Notes: generated by a model not told the origin, from the sequence alone. Shown: positions 8,567 through 17,991, counted from the first letter of the stretch. The stretch is 64,000 nt of DNA from Acidobacteriota bacterium (GCA_013289585.1 JABCZR010000008.1:1-64000), one strand, 5' to 3'. Translations and numbers: made by a program.

Positions 8567-10452
8567 CCGCTCATCCCCGAACCAAAACCCTGTTGCCATT
8601 TGCGGAACATCAATACAGACCACAGGTAGGCGGAGCGGTCAAAAGTCCCGCCCTGATGATCCTTCCAGATCTTTTCTAAATAGCGTGGGTCGAGGATTCC
8701 ATCCTTTACATCAAAGATCGCGGCATGCGCCATCTCCTTCAATTCATGCCGAAACCAATGCACCAGCGGCACGGCAAAGCCTTGCTTGTTTCGGTAGAGA
8801 ATGTCGCGAGGGAGCGTAGGCTCCATGGCTTTCTTGAAGATGTATTTGCCCTCCCGTCCTCGCAACTTGAGAGAGGAAGGAATTCGGGCGAGCATCTCCA
8901 TCAACCGATGGTCAAGCAATGGAGCTCGCACCTCCAGTGATACCGCCATGCTGGCACGGTCGACTTTGGTAAGGATGTCGTCTGGGAGATAAGTCTTGAT
9001 GTCAACATATTGGATACGCGAAAGGGGATCTTTAGTGTCTGCGCGATCGTAGTGTTGCCTCAGGACATCGATCGAATCATAGCCCTTCAATTGATTGCGG
9101 AAATCATCTAGGAAGAGCTTAGGCTTTTCGTCTGGGCGAAAAATCGAAATCGAATTGAAGTATCCTTCCAGAGGGTTCCGCGCAAGACTCTGAAATGTGG
9201 CTTTGGCGCGAAACATTCGTGGAGCCCACGCCAAAGCTGGATACCAGCGGCCGAGAGAGCCAAAGATGCTGGATCGAATCCCCGCCGGCACTTGAGCTCG
9301 AAGGCGGTTTTCCATCGCATCAAAGAAATAGCGGCGGTATCCGGCGATATTTTCGTCTCCTCCATCCCCGCCAAGTGCAACGGTCACGAACTTTCGCGCG
9401 ATGCCGGACACATAATAGGTGGGAATCGCAGAAGAATCCGCAAAGGGCTCGTCGAAATGCCATGCTAGCTTGTCTACAACTCCGACGGCATCCGGTTGGA
9501 CAACTTGTTCGTGGTGTTCGGTGTGGAATTGCTTAGCGACTTGCCGCGCAAACTTGGATTCGTCGAATTTCGGCATGCCGAAACCAATCGAACAGGTGAC
9601 GACCGGCTGATTCATCAAGTGCGCCATCATCGCCACGATGGAGGACGAATCGACGCCACCGCTCAGAAACGCTCCAAGAGGCACGTCGCTCATCAAGCGG
9701 ACGCGGGTAGCTTCACACAATTGGTGACGGATGCGCTCGCACCACTCTTCTTCCTTGCAATCCTCTGTCTCTCGAAAAGAAAGCTCCCAATAGGACTTTT
9801 CGCTCAGCGAGCCATCCGCAGACACCACAACGTAGTGTCCGGGGAGGACCTTGCACACCTGCCGGTAAATCGTCTTTGGCGCTGGGATGTATCCAAACGA
9901 GAAATAGTCCGAAATGGCCCGCGGATCCACGTCCAGCGAAAGCTTCTCTGCCGCCAGTAGAGCCTTCAGCTCGGAACCGAAAAGGATGCGCTTTCGATCG
10001 GCAGAATAAAAGAGCGGTTTTTTGCCGACACGATCGCGGGCCATGAGCAGTTTGCGCTTCCTTGAATCCCACAAAACAATCGCAAACATCCCCCTCAGCC
10101 GAGCAAAGCAATCTTCACCGTACTCCTCGTACAAATGGACGATGGTCTCCGTATCCGACCGAGTGGCCAGAGTGTGGCCGCGCTCCAATAGCTCCTTGCG
10201 CAACTCTGGATAGTTGTAGATTTCACCATTGAGCATCACCCAGATGCTGCCGTCTTCATTCGAAATGGGTTGGTGGCCGCCGGCGAGGTCGATGATGCTC
10301 AAACGGCGGAAGCCGAGCCCAATCCCAGGGCCCACAAAAACGCCCTCGTCGTCTGGTCCGCGGTGAACGATGGTCTCGTTCATGCGGTGCACCAGCTCCT
10401 TAGGAATTTCGGCCGAACCGTCGTAAACGAAGATTCCGGTAAGTCCGCACAT
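8563..10452 (-). CDS. asnB: Asparagine synthase (glutamine-hydrolysing)-type amidotransferase, exosortase-A locus family
   Basis: This paralogue is intact. It starts Met-Cys-Gly-Leu with the catalytic Cys2, has RRLSIIDL, NGEIYNYPELR and TRSDTE in the glutaminase domain (residues 1-210), and has SGGVDSSS in the synthetase domain (around residue 260). The length of 629 residues fits the XrtA-associated amidotransferase group. The reaction is ATP-dependent transfer of ammonia from glutamine to a carboxylate. In this locus the acceptor is probably a sugar acid or an acyl group on the polymer rather than free aspartate. It follows the GT4 gene with a gap of only 5 bases and overlaps the degenerate paralogue by 4 bases. 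Confidence 0.9.
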   Translation of the reverse strand: MCGLTGIFVYDGSAEIPKELVHRMNETIVHRGPDDEGVFVGPGIGLGFRRLSIIDLAGGHQPISNEDGSIWVMLNGEIYNYPELRKELLERGHTLATRSDTETIVHLYEEYGEDCFARLRGMFAIVLWDSRKRKLLMARDRVGKKPLFYSADRKRILFGSELKALLAAEKLSLDVDPRAISDYFSFGYIPAPKTIYRQVCKVLPGHYVVVSADGSLSEKSYWELSFRETEDCKEEEWCERIRHQLCEATRVRLMSDVPLGAFLSGGVDSSSIVAMMAHLMNQPVVTCSIGFGMPKFDESKFARQVAKQFHTEHHEQVVQPDAVGVVDKLAWHFDEPFADSSAIPTYYVSGIARKFVTVALGGDGGDENIAGYRRYFFDAMENRLRAQVPAGIRSSIFGSLGRWYPALAWAPRMFRAKATFQSLARNPLEGYFNSISIFRPDEKPKLFLDDFRNQLKGYDSIDVLRQHYDRADTKDPLSRIQYVDIKTYLPDDILTKVDRASMAVSLEVRAPLLDHRLMEMLARIPSSLKLRGREGKYIFKKAMEPTLPRDILYRNKQGFAVPLVHWFRHELKEMAHAAIFDVKDGILDPRYLEKIWKDHQGGTFDRSAYLWSVLMFRKWQQGFGSGMSG

Positions 10453-10457
10453 GTCGT

Positions 10458-11765
10458 TTATCCCGAGTGCGCGGCCAAAAGATTGCGCTTGCGGGCAAGT
10501 TCTAGATAGAGATCACGGTACCGGAGGATCATGCGTTCCAAGCTGAAATGATGGACGGCACGCTTCCGTGCGCTTTCTCCCAACTCTTGGCGGGCGCCCG
10601 GATCTCGGACCAGGCGCTCAAGCCGGTCCTTCAAGCCTGTCACATCCCCGGGCTGGAAAAGCAAACCAGAGCGTTCGTCTTCGACGAGTTCAGGGTTACC
10701 ACCCACGTTCGTGGCGACCACTGGCAAGCTTGAGGCCATCGCTTCCAAAATGGTGTTGGACATACCCTCGCTCAGAGAAGGCAGCACAAATACGTCCATG
10801 GCACTCAATAATGACGGCACCTCCGCTGTCGAACCCACAAAGCGTGTCCGCCCGGACAGTATTGGAGATGCGCGCACAAATTCCTGGTGCTTGCTCAGTT
10901 CGGGCCCTGAGCCGACAAGGAGAAGCTGCACTGGTAGACCTCGGCCAATGAGGGGCTCCGCTGCTTGCAATAAGGTCTTGTGATCTTTGATCGGAACCAT
11001 GCGGCCAACGGATCCCAAAACTACGCTTTCCGGGCTCAGGCCCAATCGCCCGCGAAACTCTTCGCGCGCTCCCGAACGCCGGGCAAAACGGGACGTATCA
11101 ACTCCGTTGGGCAGCACGCGAATTCGCGCGGCAGAAATCCAGGCCTGACGGGCGTGATAGTCGCGAAGTTCTTCAGTTACCGTAAATACTGCATCCGCAG
11201 CAGCATAGGCGATTCGACGGATAATCCGGCGACGCGTGGGAAGCCCAGCCAGCATATCCACTTCGTAGCCGTGCTCACTATGAATAGCCACGGGAACGCG
11301 GGCCAGGCGGGCTGCGGGAATCGCTTCGATCGCTCCCCAGTTCCGTGAATGCACGACGTGTGGCCGGTACTCCCGCATGATTCGCGCCAAGCGGCCTAGC
11401 AAAAACTGAAACCCAGGCGTCGTTCGGCCAGCGACGTAAACTCCGTTTCCCAGACCATGGTCATTTACAAAATTCCCATTAAATCCACGAACGGTGCAGA
11501 TTTGATGTTCGAAGCAATCTCCGCTGAGTCCCTCGATGACTTTCACAATCCCATGTTCTGTGCCGCCGACATCCAACCGATCGATCACATGCAGCACACG
11601 GAGGCGGAAAGGTTTTGCGTGGTCTTCGATTCGAGGGATGGTCATATGGATCGAACTGGCACGGGGCTGTGGGGCCTCTTCGGTGCGATCCCGCGAAGTG
11701 GCCTCGTCTGCCTTCGGAATCATTTCGTAGGATAAATCTCGCGATTCGTCAGCTATTTCGAGCAC
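10458..11765 (-). CDS. GT4 glycosyltransferase, exosortase-locus type
   Basis: A retaining GT-B glycosyltransferase that would add one sugar to the lipid-linked repeat unit on the cytoplasmic side. The N-terminal domain starts at RVLHVIDRLDVGGTEHG, and the C-terminal donor-binding domain has SLSEGMSNTILEAMASSLPV and VATNVGGNPELV, containing the E-x7-E motif. The pattern resembles the sugar transferase called stp2 in PEP-CTERM/EpsH1 loci. The GTG start at 11765 overlaps the upstream gene by 17 bases and gives about 53 residues before the fold begins. The ATG at 11723 or 11645 is an alternative start, and I cannot decide between them. It sits inside the leftward operon between another GT4 and the amidotransferases. 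Confidence 0.87.
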   Translation of the reverse strand: MLEIADESRDLSYEMIPKADEATSRDRTEEAPQPRASSIHMTIPRIEDHAKPFRLRVLHVIDRLDVGGTEHGIVKVIEGLSGDCFEHQICTVRGFNGNFVNDHGLGNGVYVAGRTTPGFQFLLGRLARIMREYRPHVVHSRNWGAIEAIPAARLARVPVAIHSEHGYEVDMLAGLPTRRRIIRRIAYAAADAVFTVTEELRDYHARQAWISAARIRVLPNGVDTSRFARRSGAREEFRGRLGLSPESVVLGSVGRMVPIKDHKTLLQAAEPLIGRGLPVQLLLVGSGPELSKHQEFVRASPILSGRTRFVGSTAEVPSLLSAMDVFVLPSLSEGMSNTILEAMASSLPVVATNVGGNPELVEDERSGLLFQPGDVTGLKDRLERLVRDPGARQELGESARKRAVHHFSLERMILRYRDLYLELARKRNLLAAHSG

Positions 11766-12984
11766 GGTTCAACACGACCTCATCACAATTAGGCAAGAGC
11801 CCGGCGGCACGCAGCAGCAATTGCTCCAATTCGCTCAGTTTCTCATGCCAGCTAAAGTTCCTGCGCACAAAATCGACCCCGTTGCTAAAGCGGCCACAAA
11901 GCGCGGGGTCTTCGAGGATGGCCACGAGTGCATTCGCAAAATCTTGAGGCGCATCGGCGACTAGAAGTGTCTCTCCGTGTTTTGCTCCAATCGCTGCGGC
12001 GGGTCCCGAAGTGGAAACAATCGGTTTCCCCACGGCAAGTGCCTCCAGCAGTTTGTTCTGGATGCCCTGCGCAATCCGAAACGGAGCAACGACAGCCGTC
12101 GAGCCAGTCAAGTAGCTCTCGACTTCTGGGACGGTCCCTGTAACAACGATACCGGGCTTACTAGCAAGATTCCGAACGCGGCGAACCGGATCGCGGCCGA
12201 CGATCACAAATCCCATTTCAGGATGACGCTCACGCACCCGAGGCAGGATTTCTTCCGCAAAATACTCGACGGCATCAACGTTCGGCAAATAGTCCATCGT
12301 GCCCACAAAGAGGGCGTATGGCTGAAGCTCCCTGATTTCTTCCGGCAACGCGGCCTTGTTCTCCGCCGGAATCTCTACGCCATTACCCACTACCGCGACC
12401 CGCGACGCGCCCTCTCCATGAAGCAGCGAAGCTTCTTGCCTCGTGGTTACGATTGTCGCCGAACTCGCAGCCGCCCACTCTTCTTCGTAGCGGGCCAACT
12501 CGCGTGCCTCACGGGCAAAGAGCCAAGACACTGGCGGACTCGAGCTACGTGCATACTGGGCCCACTTGGCCGAGTCAATGTCGACAAAATCCATAACCAC
12601 TGGAACGGGCAACGGCAGCGGCAAATATTGAGCCATAGACGAACAGTAAACGAAGACTACATCGTAGAAACCCGTAGCCAGTGCTCGTACCACTTCAGTC
12701 TGAAACTTGGAGGAAAAAAAGCAACCGCACGAAAGCGGCTCTCCGCGCAAAAAACTTCGCGCTGCCCCGGCCAAAATGTTGACCTTGGATCGCGTCTCCA
12801 CATACGTGTGCCTGCAAAACTTTTTTAGCGCATCGATGTGTCGAGCTTCCTCACGGGAATCGGCGAAACAAAATAGGTCCACGGTGTGACGTGCGCCCAG
12901 GAACTTCAGCTCGTGGAAGGCCCGGATTTTCTCTCCCTTGTTGGGGGGATAGGGAATGCGATGCGCCAGAAACAGAATCTTCAT
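11749..12984 (-). CDS. GT4-like glycosyltransferase, exosortase-locus type
   Basis: The protein begins MKILFLAHRIPYPPNKGEK, the signature start of the stp1-type sugar transferases of PEP-CTERM/EpsH1 loci. It ends with a GT-B donor domain (LFVGTMDYLPN, then PFRIAQGIQNKLLEALAVG and VSTSGPA). The start at 12984 is preferred over the open frame 21 codons upstream because the ATG overlaps the TGA of the FemAB-like gene (ATGA junction). Length is 412 residues. It should act in the cytoplasm or at the inner membrane face on a polyprenyl-linked glycan. The C-terminal end overlaps the next GT4 gene. The donor sugar cannot be told from sequence. Confidence 0.88.
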   Translation of the reverse strand: MKILFLAHRIPYPPNKGEKIRAFHELKFLGARHTVDLFCFADSREEARHIDALKKFCRHTYVETRSKVNILAGAARSFLRGEPLSCGCFFSSKFQTEVVRALATGFYDVVFVYCSSMAQYLPLPLPVPVVMDFVDIDSAKWAQYARSSSPPVSWLFAREARELARYEEEWAAASSATIVTTRQEASLLHGEGASRVAVVGNGVEIPAENKAALPEEIRELQPYALFVGTMDYLPNVDAVEYFAEEILPRVRERHPEMGFVIVGRDPVRRVRNLASKPGIVVTGTVPEVESYLTGSTAVVAPFRIAQGIQNKLLEALAVGKPIVSTSGPAAAIGAKHGETLLVADAPQDFANALVAILEDPALCGRFSNGVDFVRRNFSWHEKLSELEQLLLRAAGLLPNCDEVVLNRARNS

Positions 12985-14069
12985 GGAATCAACCGGACAA
13001 CAGCCGGGCCCAACAGTTTGGTCAAGGACAGGGGGAGTTTTTTCCAAATGCGAATGGCCATCTCAAACTTCGGGTTGACGGGAGAAAAATTGGGAACCGT
13101 CTTGCGTTTGACCAAAAGAACTTGATAGTCGAGCGGCTGGACGTCCATGTTCCACTGGGATTTGAACGCGAACGATCCCGTACCCTTCTTGCTGCGCCCG
13201 AAATCAAACATGCGGAAACCTTGCTCCGCGGCCCATTTCATCAATTCCCAATACATAAAATTATTGCCCGCCAGGCGAGTGGCTTCCTGCGATGCGCCCG
13301 CAAAATAGGGAAGAACTGTGTCGCGGAAAAAGAAGGAGAGTACTCCTGCCACGGCCTCGGAACCGTTGTAGACGAGCATGAGCTGCGTGTGCTTGGGAAA
13401 TTCTTCAACAAAATTCTTGAAAAGTGTATGTGGAAAAACTGGTGTACCCAAACGTTGCATGCTCTGTGCGAAGAGGTCGTAGAAAACATCCAGCTGCTCC
13501 ACGCCGCGCTCTATCCGCAGACCTCCTTTCTCCGCCTTGCGAATCATGTAACGAGTGTCTTTCGGCAGGCGTTTGAGATTCGCTTGGACATCTTGAAACA
13601 GCGGCGCGGTGAATGAAACGTAAAGTTCGTTTGCATGGAAGCCGTTAAGAAGGCCTCCGTCACGGCGACGAAGCTCGAGATAATCCACCGGAGTCGATCG
13701 CGCCATGGAAATCGAGTGGTCGAGAAGTGCCTGCTCGGACTCCTCATCCTTGGCGACGATACCCCCGTAGGTTGCCAGCGGCACTGAAACGAGGCATCGT
13801 CCTACGAGCCAGCTGGAGAAATCGAAGAGCGGAGCAATTCCCGTGATTTTTCCCTGGCGCTCGCAATAGAAGTAACGCGCCTGGTAACCGAACGTTTTCT
13901 CGAGGACGCGCTTCCAGCCGGTCAGATGAAAAAAGCTGGCGCGTGGGTGTTCAAATACGAATTGGTCCCAGCGTTCCGCGTCGCTCGATTCGAAAGCCTT
14001 CACTTGCGGGAGCGGGGCCGGGACATCGATAGGGGCTAACGCTTCGTATTCCGTTTTAGATTGTGTCAT
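12981..14069 (-). CDS. FemAB-like acyl/aminoacyl transferase, PEP-CTERM-locus family
   Basis: The fold is the double-GNAT FemAB type: WDQFVFEHPRASFFHLTGWK at the N-terminus, then GIAPLFDF, VSVPLATYGGI and, near the C-terminus, FRMFDFGRSKKGTGSFAFK. Members linked to exosortase loci are thought to modify sugars or peptides with acyl or aminoacyl groups. The ATG at 14069 is preferred: it overlaps the end of the XRE gene by 14 bases, whereas the longer frame starts with 49 low-complexity residues inside that gene. Length is 362 residues. The product probably works with the acyl-carrier/acyl-ligase operon on the other strand at 23-28 kb; this is inferred from the shared locus type. Confidence 0.85.
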   Translation of the reverse strand: MTQSKTEYEALAPIDVPAPLPQVKAFESSDAERWDQFVFEHPRASFFHLTGWKRVLEKTFGYQARYFYCERQGKITGIAPLFDFSSWLVGRCLVSVPLATYGGIVAKDEESEQALLDHSISMARSTPVDYLELRRRDGGLLNGFHANELYVSFTAPLFQDVQANLKRLPKDTRYMIRKAEKGGLRIERGVEQLDVFYDLFAQSMQRLGTPVFPHTLFKNFVEEFPKHTQLMLVYNGSEAVAGVLSFFFRDTVLPYFAGASQEATRLAGNNFMYWELMKWAAEQGFRMFDFGRSKKGTGSFAFKSQWNMDVQPLDYQVLLVKRKTVPNFSPVNPKFEMAIRIWKKLPLSLTKLLGPAVVRLIP

Positions 14070-14316
14070 CACCAGACCTGGGTCTCGGCTCCATCTTCGC
14101 GACGAACTCGGATGGCTCTGTAGGCTCGGACTTATCGAACAGCCACTGTTCGCTCGCCTGGAGGTATTCCGCGAGCTGTTTGCGTTGCGCCTCGGATGGC
14201 TCGCGATACCCCCCAATGATTCGGCTCAACAGCGTTTCATCCATCCCCAGCTTCCTCGCCAGCTGGTTCTGGTGAATCCCTTTACGAAAGATCTGAATCT
14301 TGATGTTTGGAAACAT
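14056..14316 (-). CDS. XRE/Cro-CI family small DNA-binding regulator
   Basis: An 86-residue protein with a single helix-turn-helix: NQLARKLGMDETLLSRIIGG, followed by REPSEAQRKQLAEYL. This is the standard Cro/CI pattern, with no sensor or dimerisation domain beyond a short acidic tail. It lies inside the exopolysaccharide operon, 95 bases after the tyrosine kinase stop, and overlaps the FemAB-like gene by 14 bases. An internal regulator is unusual for this type of locus. It could control the downstream genes or the operon itself. No palindromic operator was identified in the 95-base gap. Confidence 0.8.
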   Translation of the reverse strand: MFPNIKIQIFRKGIHQNQLARKLGMDETLLSRIIGGYREPSEAQRKQLAEYLQASEQWLFDKSEPTEPSEFVAKMEPRPRSGDDTI

Positions 14317-14411
14317 ATCTCTGCTAAAGACCTTCCCCGCTTCGCGACACCATCGGTAGGAATAAATGCCCTGAGTCTGGTAGTGAATACATGTACAACG
14401 CTCCCGAATTC

Positions 14412-15293
14412 CTATTCCTTGCCGTTGTTGCCGTTGTTGCTTCCGTATGGAGTTCCATAGTAGCTGTAGTGATTTTCTGGGCTGCTTGGCAAACCATTAA
14501 ACACAATTCCCATGAGCTTTTTCTTGTCGAGGCGGCCCGCACACTTCTCAGCCATCACACGCGGAGTCGATAGCGCTCTGACAACCATCAGCGCACCGTC
14601 GCAGCCCGCACCGATCAATTCCGCATCGGCAAGTGAATAAATAGGCGGTGCATCGACGATGATCACGTCAAAGGATTGATTGGCCCACACGATGAATTCT
14701 GACCAGCGCGGGCTGGCAAACAGCTCGGCAGGCTGGCCATTCGTGGATCCCGCCCCAACAACTACAAGGTTACTGTGCTCCGTGGGCAGACGCGCCTCGT
14801 CAATCGAACTCTTCCCGGAAAGCACATCGGATAATCCGATTCCTTCAGGAATTCCCAGCAACCGTGTCAGCCCTCTCGAGCGCAGATCGCCGTCCACCAA
14901 GAGGATGCGTACATTGTGTAGCTGCGCACATGAATACGCGAGGTTCAGCGAGGTGACGGTTTTTCCCTCGGATGGAACCGCGCTTGTGAGCATGATCGAA
15001 CGAATGCCTTTGGATGCCTGTAGCCGCATCACGCGGGTACGAAGGGTCCGATAAGCTTCCACAGCTGGATCAGCAAGGGGATTGTCATTAATGTTTCCTG
15101 TAATCAAGCTGCTGACCGACTGGTCGACGCGAACCTGTCGAGCATTCGGAGCTGGAGCTTCGACTGGAACCGTAGATTCCACTTCCTCTTGCTTGATCGC
15201 GTCCATCACGGATATTACGTCAAGCCGGACGGGATCGGCCGAGTTGCCGGCCCGTTGGCGGGCTTTCTGAGTTTCATTGAAGAATTTACTCAT
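14412..15293 (-). CDS. BY-kinase-type tyrosine autokinase of the exopolysaccharide locus
   Basis: The protein is the cytoplasmic kinase partner of the Wzz-like protein and controls polymer length by cyclic autophosphorylation. Walker A is SAVPSEGKT, Walker A' is ILLVDGDLR and Walker B is VIIVDAPP, all in the order of CpsD/CapB kinases. The C-terminus has a Tyr-rich cluster (HYSYYGTPYG) that would be the autophosphorylation site. Length is 293 residues, with a variable N-terminal segment of about 60 residues, as in the PEP-CTERM-locus tyrosine kinases. The start overlaps the upstream ATPase stop by 8 bases. Confidence 0.9.
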   Translation of the reverse strand: MSKFFNETQKARQRAGNSADPVRLDVISVMDAIKQEEVESTVPVEAPAPNARQVRVDQSVSSLITGNINDNPLADPAVEAYRTLRTRVMRLQASKGIRSIMLTSAVPSEGKTVTSLNLAYSCAQLHNVRILLVDGDLRSRGLTRLLGIPEGIGLSDVLSGKSSIDEARLPTEHSNLVVVGAGSTNGQPAELFASPRWSEFIVWANQSFDVIIVDAPPIYSLADAELIGAGCDGALMVVRALSTPRVMAEKCAGRLDKKKLMGIVFNGLPSSPENHYSYYGTPYGSNNGNNGKE

Positions 15294-16233
15294 CGGCTAC
15301 TCCAGTGCGTCTCCGCCTCATCGTTTCAATCAAAAGGTCCACGATCGTCTTGGCATCATTCAACTCAGCTTCATTCACGGCGGCTTTTGGCGGCTCCTCA
15401 GTAGGCTCCGCCATCAACTGGAGCTGCGTCGTGGCTTCCTCGATGACATTCGGCTGAATTTCCTTGCATTGCCTCGTAAAACCGACGACTAAGGCGCTAT
15501 CACAGATCTGATTGATGAGTCGGGGAACTCCCTGTGAGTACAGATATACCAACTCGATGGACTTGTCGGAAAACGGCGAAATCCCTTTCAGTCCTGCGGC
15601 TTGAAGTCGCTCGATCACGTAGCTGCGAGTCTCGAGCAGGCTCAACGGGCGGAGCGAGCAGTACTGCGTGATGCGTTGTTGTAGCGCCCGCAATTCACGT
15701 TTCTGCAAAAGCGGGATCAATTCCGGCTGACCGCAAAGAACTACCTGAAGCAGCTTTTCTCGGTAGGTATCGGCATTGCTTAGGAGCCGAATCTCCTCGA
15801 GCAGTTCCATGGTCAGCAGGTGGGCTTCGTCAACAATGAGGATTGACGTCCCCCCTTGTCTCTGTTTCTCAAGAAACATCGCGTGCAGCGCTGAGAGACG
15901 TGCCGGCTTGCTGGTGGAGGTGCAGGTCACTTCGTATTCCGACATCAGCGTTTCGAGAAACTCGTCGCGGCTGAGCATTGGGTTCAAGACGAATGCCGAA
16001 GCAAGCGGTGGAGCGTTGCTGTTCAGCCGCGTCAGTATGTGCATCGCCGCGTGCAAAAGTGTCGTCTTCCCGGTCCCAATCGGGCCGTTGACTACAACGA
16101 ACCCTTTCCTCCGTACGATGGACTGGACCACCGCTTCAATAGCCACACTGTAAGGCTGAGCCATGTGAAGAAAGCGCGGGTCTGGCGTCAGGCTAAATGG
16201 CTCTTCGCGGAGGTGGTAAAATTGTAGATACAT
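15286..16233 (-). CDS. ExeA/GspA-like AAA ATPase of the exosortase locus
   Basis: The start is taken at the ATG at 16233 (MYLQFYHLREEPFSLTPDP), which shares one base with the TGA of the Wzz-like gene. It also begins with the YxxFxLxxxPFxLTPDP motif typical of ExeA-like ATPases. Walker A is GPIGTGKTT and Walker B is ILIVDEAHLL. Length is 315 residues. In XrtA/EpsH1 loci this ATPase always sits beside the chain-length protein and the tyrosine kinase, as here, and is thought to energise or gate secretion. The C-terminal 40 residues are acidic and Glu/Pro-rich, without a peptidoglycan-binding domain. Confidence 0.9.
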   Translation of the reverse strand: MYLQFYHLREEPFSLTPDPRFLHMAQPYSVAIEAVVQSIVRRKGFVVVNGPIGTGKTTLLHAAMHILTRLNSNAPPLASAFVLNPMLSRDEFLETLMSEYEVTCTSTSKPARLSALHAMFLEKQRQGGTSILIVDEAHLLTMELLEEIRLLSNADTYREKLLQVVLCGQPELIPLLQKRELRALQQRITQYCSLRPLSLLETRSYVIERLQAAGLKGISPFSDKSIELVYLYSQGVPRLINQICDSALVVGFTRQCKEIQPNVIEEATTQLQLMAEPTEEPPKAAVNEAELNDAKTIVDLLIETMRRRRTGVADE

Positions 16234-17816
16234 CAGATGAGCCCTAGTTTCCCTGCGATAATCGAGATTAAGAGCCCCACACAGCAAGAGAAAAATGCCA
16301 GGGCGACCGCACTCACAAGGAAACGCACTCTTCGAGATCGTATCTGGGCTTCGCTGCGTATCAGAGGAATTCCCGCCAGCACGGGGACACCCAGAAGTTG
16401 CGTCGCTTCGTGTTCACTGCGAACCGATTGATCCATCATTTCGATGACTACAGCCAATCCGATACCTCCGAGCAATCCGACAACTAGACCGGCCAAGCTG
16501 ATCATCCCTCGATTCGGCCCAAACGGCTTGTCCGGTATCGGCGCTGGATCGAGAATCATGAATCGTTCGCCCTTCTGATGTGCTTCGAGCTCAGTCGCCA
16601 TCTGGGCAGATAATTTCTTGTCGAGCAGGCTCTGATAATGACCCCGTAGCGAATCATAGTCCCGCATCAAGCCGGCCAGCTGCTGCTCAAAAATCGGCAC
16701 ACGCTCTAGCTTAGATACATGCATATCGATCTGTTGCTGCAGCGGAGCCTGAAGTTTGGTCTGTTCCTCGATTTCCTGGTTCAACTTCTCCATTTGTGCC
16801 TCGATCACCGGGTTCCTCTTGCTCGACGATGTTACGACGCGTTCAGTTTGAACCGGAGGAGGCGCCTGGGCTTGCTCAGCAGCTTCTTGTTTCGTTAGGC
16901 GATCCAGTTCCGCCTGCGCTTTGCGAACGTCAGGGAAATTTGGACCGTATCGTACCTGCAACTCCGCGATGCGGGATTGCACTTTTTGAATTTGCGCCTG
17001 CAGCGAGGAAGGTTTCCCCGTCGCACTTGGCCCTGTATCCAAGTCTATAGTAGGTGGGTTGGTACTCATCATGGACTGAAGCATGATCTTGTCCTGCTTC
17101 GCCCGGTTCACACGATCTTGGCTCGCGGCCAATTGTGTCCGCAGGTTATTGAGTGCTTCAAGGTGAAACTGTTTCGACTCAGGGAGATCCATTACATAGG
17201 TGCTCTTGATAGTCTGAAGTTGTTTCTCGCGGGCTTCCAACTTGGTCTTGGTTTCTTGGAGTTCAGCGTCGAGAAATTCTGCTGTGCCGACGAACTGCTG
17301 CTCGCGCGCTTTCAGATTCTCCTCTATGAACGTGGCGGCCAATTCATTCGCAATCTCGGATGCTTGTTTCGCATTTTCGCCTTGATACGCGATCCTAAAA
17401 GAACTGAGCCGCCCTCCAACGTCAACTGTGGTGGACTTTTGGATCAGCTGAACTAGCGCTTCATCATTGACTTTCCCGCGAAGTTCCGGGAAAAGGTTCA
17501 TTTTGTCGATCATCCTTTTCAGGCGCGTGGGAGACATGACCTGCTGCTGGATCGTCGACAGCCTATCCTGGATGCTAGTGCTCACGGTGGACTGCACGTA
17601 CGTGGAAGGAACCTGCTGCGCGTCGACGAGGATTACGGTCTCCGATCGGTACACGTTCGGCAGGCGATAGGCGAGGATCGCGGTGCAAAAAAAGAGCCCT
17701 ATCGCTGTCAGTATGACGATAGATTTCCGGCGTCGTATGACCTCCAGATAGGGGCGAATTTGATCAAGGCCTCCCCCATCTTCCGATGGCGGGACTATCG
17801 TGGGATTTGTGCTCAA
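16233..17816 (-). CDS. Wzz-like polysaccharide chain-length determinant
   Basis: An inner-membrane polysaccharide co-polymerase of 527 residues. A transmembrane helix lies near residues 33-50 (SIVILTAIGLFFCTAILAY), a long periplasmic part with predicted coiled coil spans about residues 170-400, and a second helix lies near 435-460 after the Pro-rich DPAPIPDKPFGPNRG motif. A third hydrophobic helix is at the very C-terminus (around 500-525), which is unusual for Wzz but known in this locus type. The TTG start at 17816 is supported by a GGAGG site seven bases upstream. The stop overlaps the ATPase start. Confidence 0.9.
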   Translation of the reverse strand: MSTNPTIVPPSEDGGGLDQIRPYLEVIRRRKSIVILTAIGLFFCTAILAYRLPNVYRSETVILVDAQQVPSTYVQSTVSTSIQDRLSTIQQQVMSPTRLKRMIDKMNLFPELRGKVNDEALVQLIQKSTTVDVGGRLSSFRIAYQGENAKQASEIANELAATFIEENLKAREQQFVGTAEFLDAELQETKTKLEAREKQLQTIKSTYVMDLPESKQFHLEALNNLRTQLAASQDRVNRAKQDKIMLQSMMSTNPPTIDLDTGPSATGKPSSLQAQIQKVQSRIAELQVRYGPNFPDVRKAQAELDRLTKQEAAEQAQAPPPVQTERVVTSSSKRNPVIEAQMEKLNQEIEEQTKLQAPLQQQIDMHVSKLERVPIFEQQLAGLMRDYDSLRGHYQSLLDKKLSAQMATELEAHQKGERFMILDPAPIPDKPFGPNRGMISLAGLVVGLLGGIGLAVVIEMMDQSVRSEHEATQLLGVPVLAGIPLIRSEAQIRSRRVRFLVSAVALAFFSCCVGLLISIIAGKLGLI

Positions 17817-17991
17817 GCAACTTCCTCCAGCTCCAGCGTTCGAATCAAAACCTTTATGGCAACAAATTGTTTCCGATTAAATCATAAGGCAATTGGACCA
17901 CCAAATCTGGACGAGGTGTTCTAGCAGCTATCCCTACTTTCGCATTGATAACAAATAGCTTAATGGACGGGACTGGCCAACAACCACGTTA

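Noticed and set aside
11977-12828. Open frame of about 280 codons on the plus strand opposite the GT4 gene
   Set aside because: No domain; the glycosyltransferase on the minus strand has clear motifs and operon junctions.
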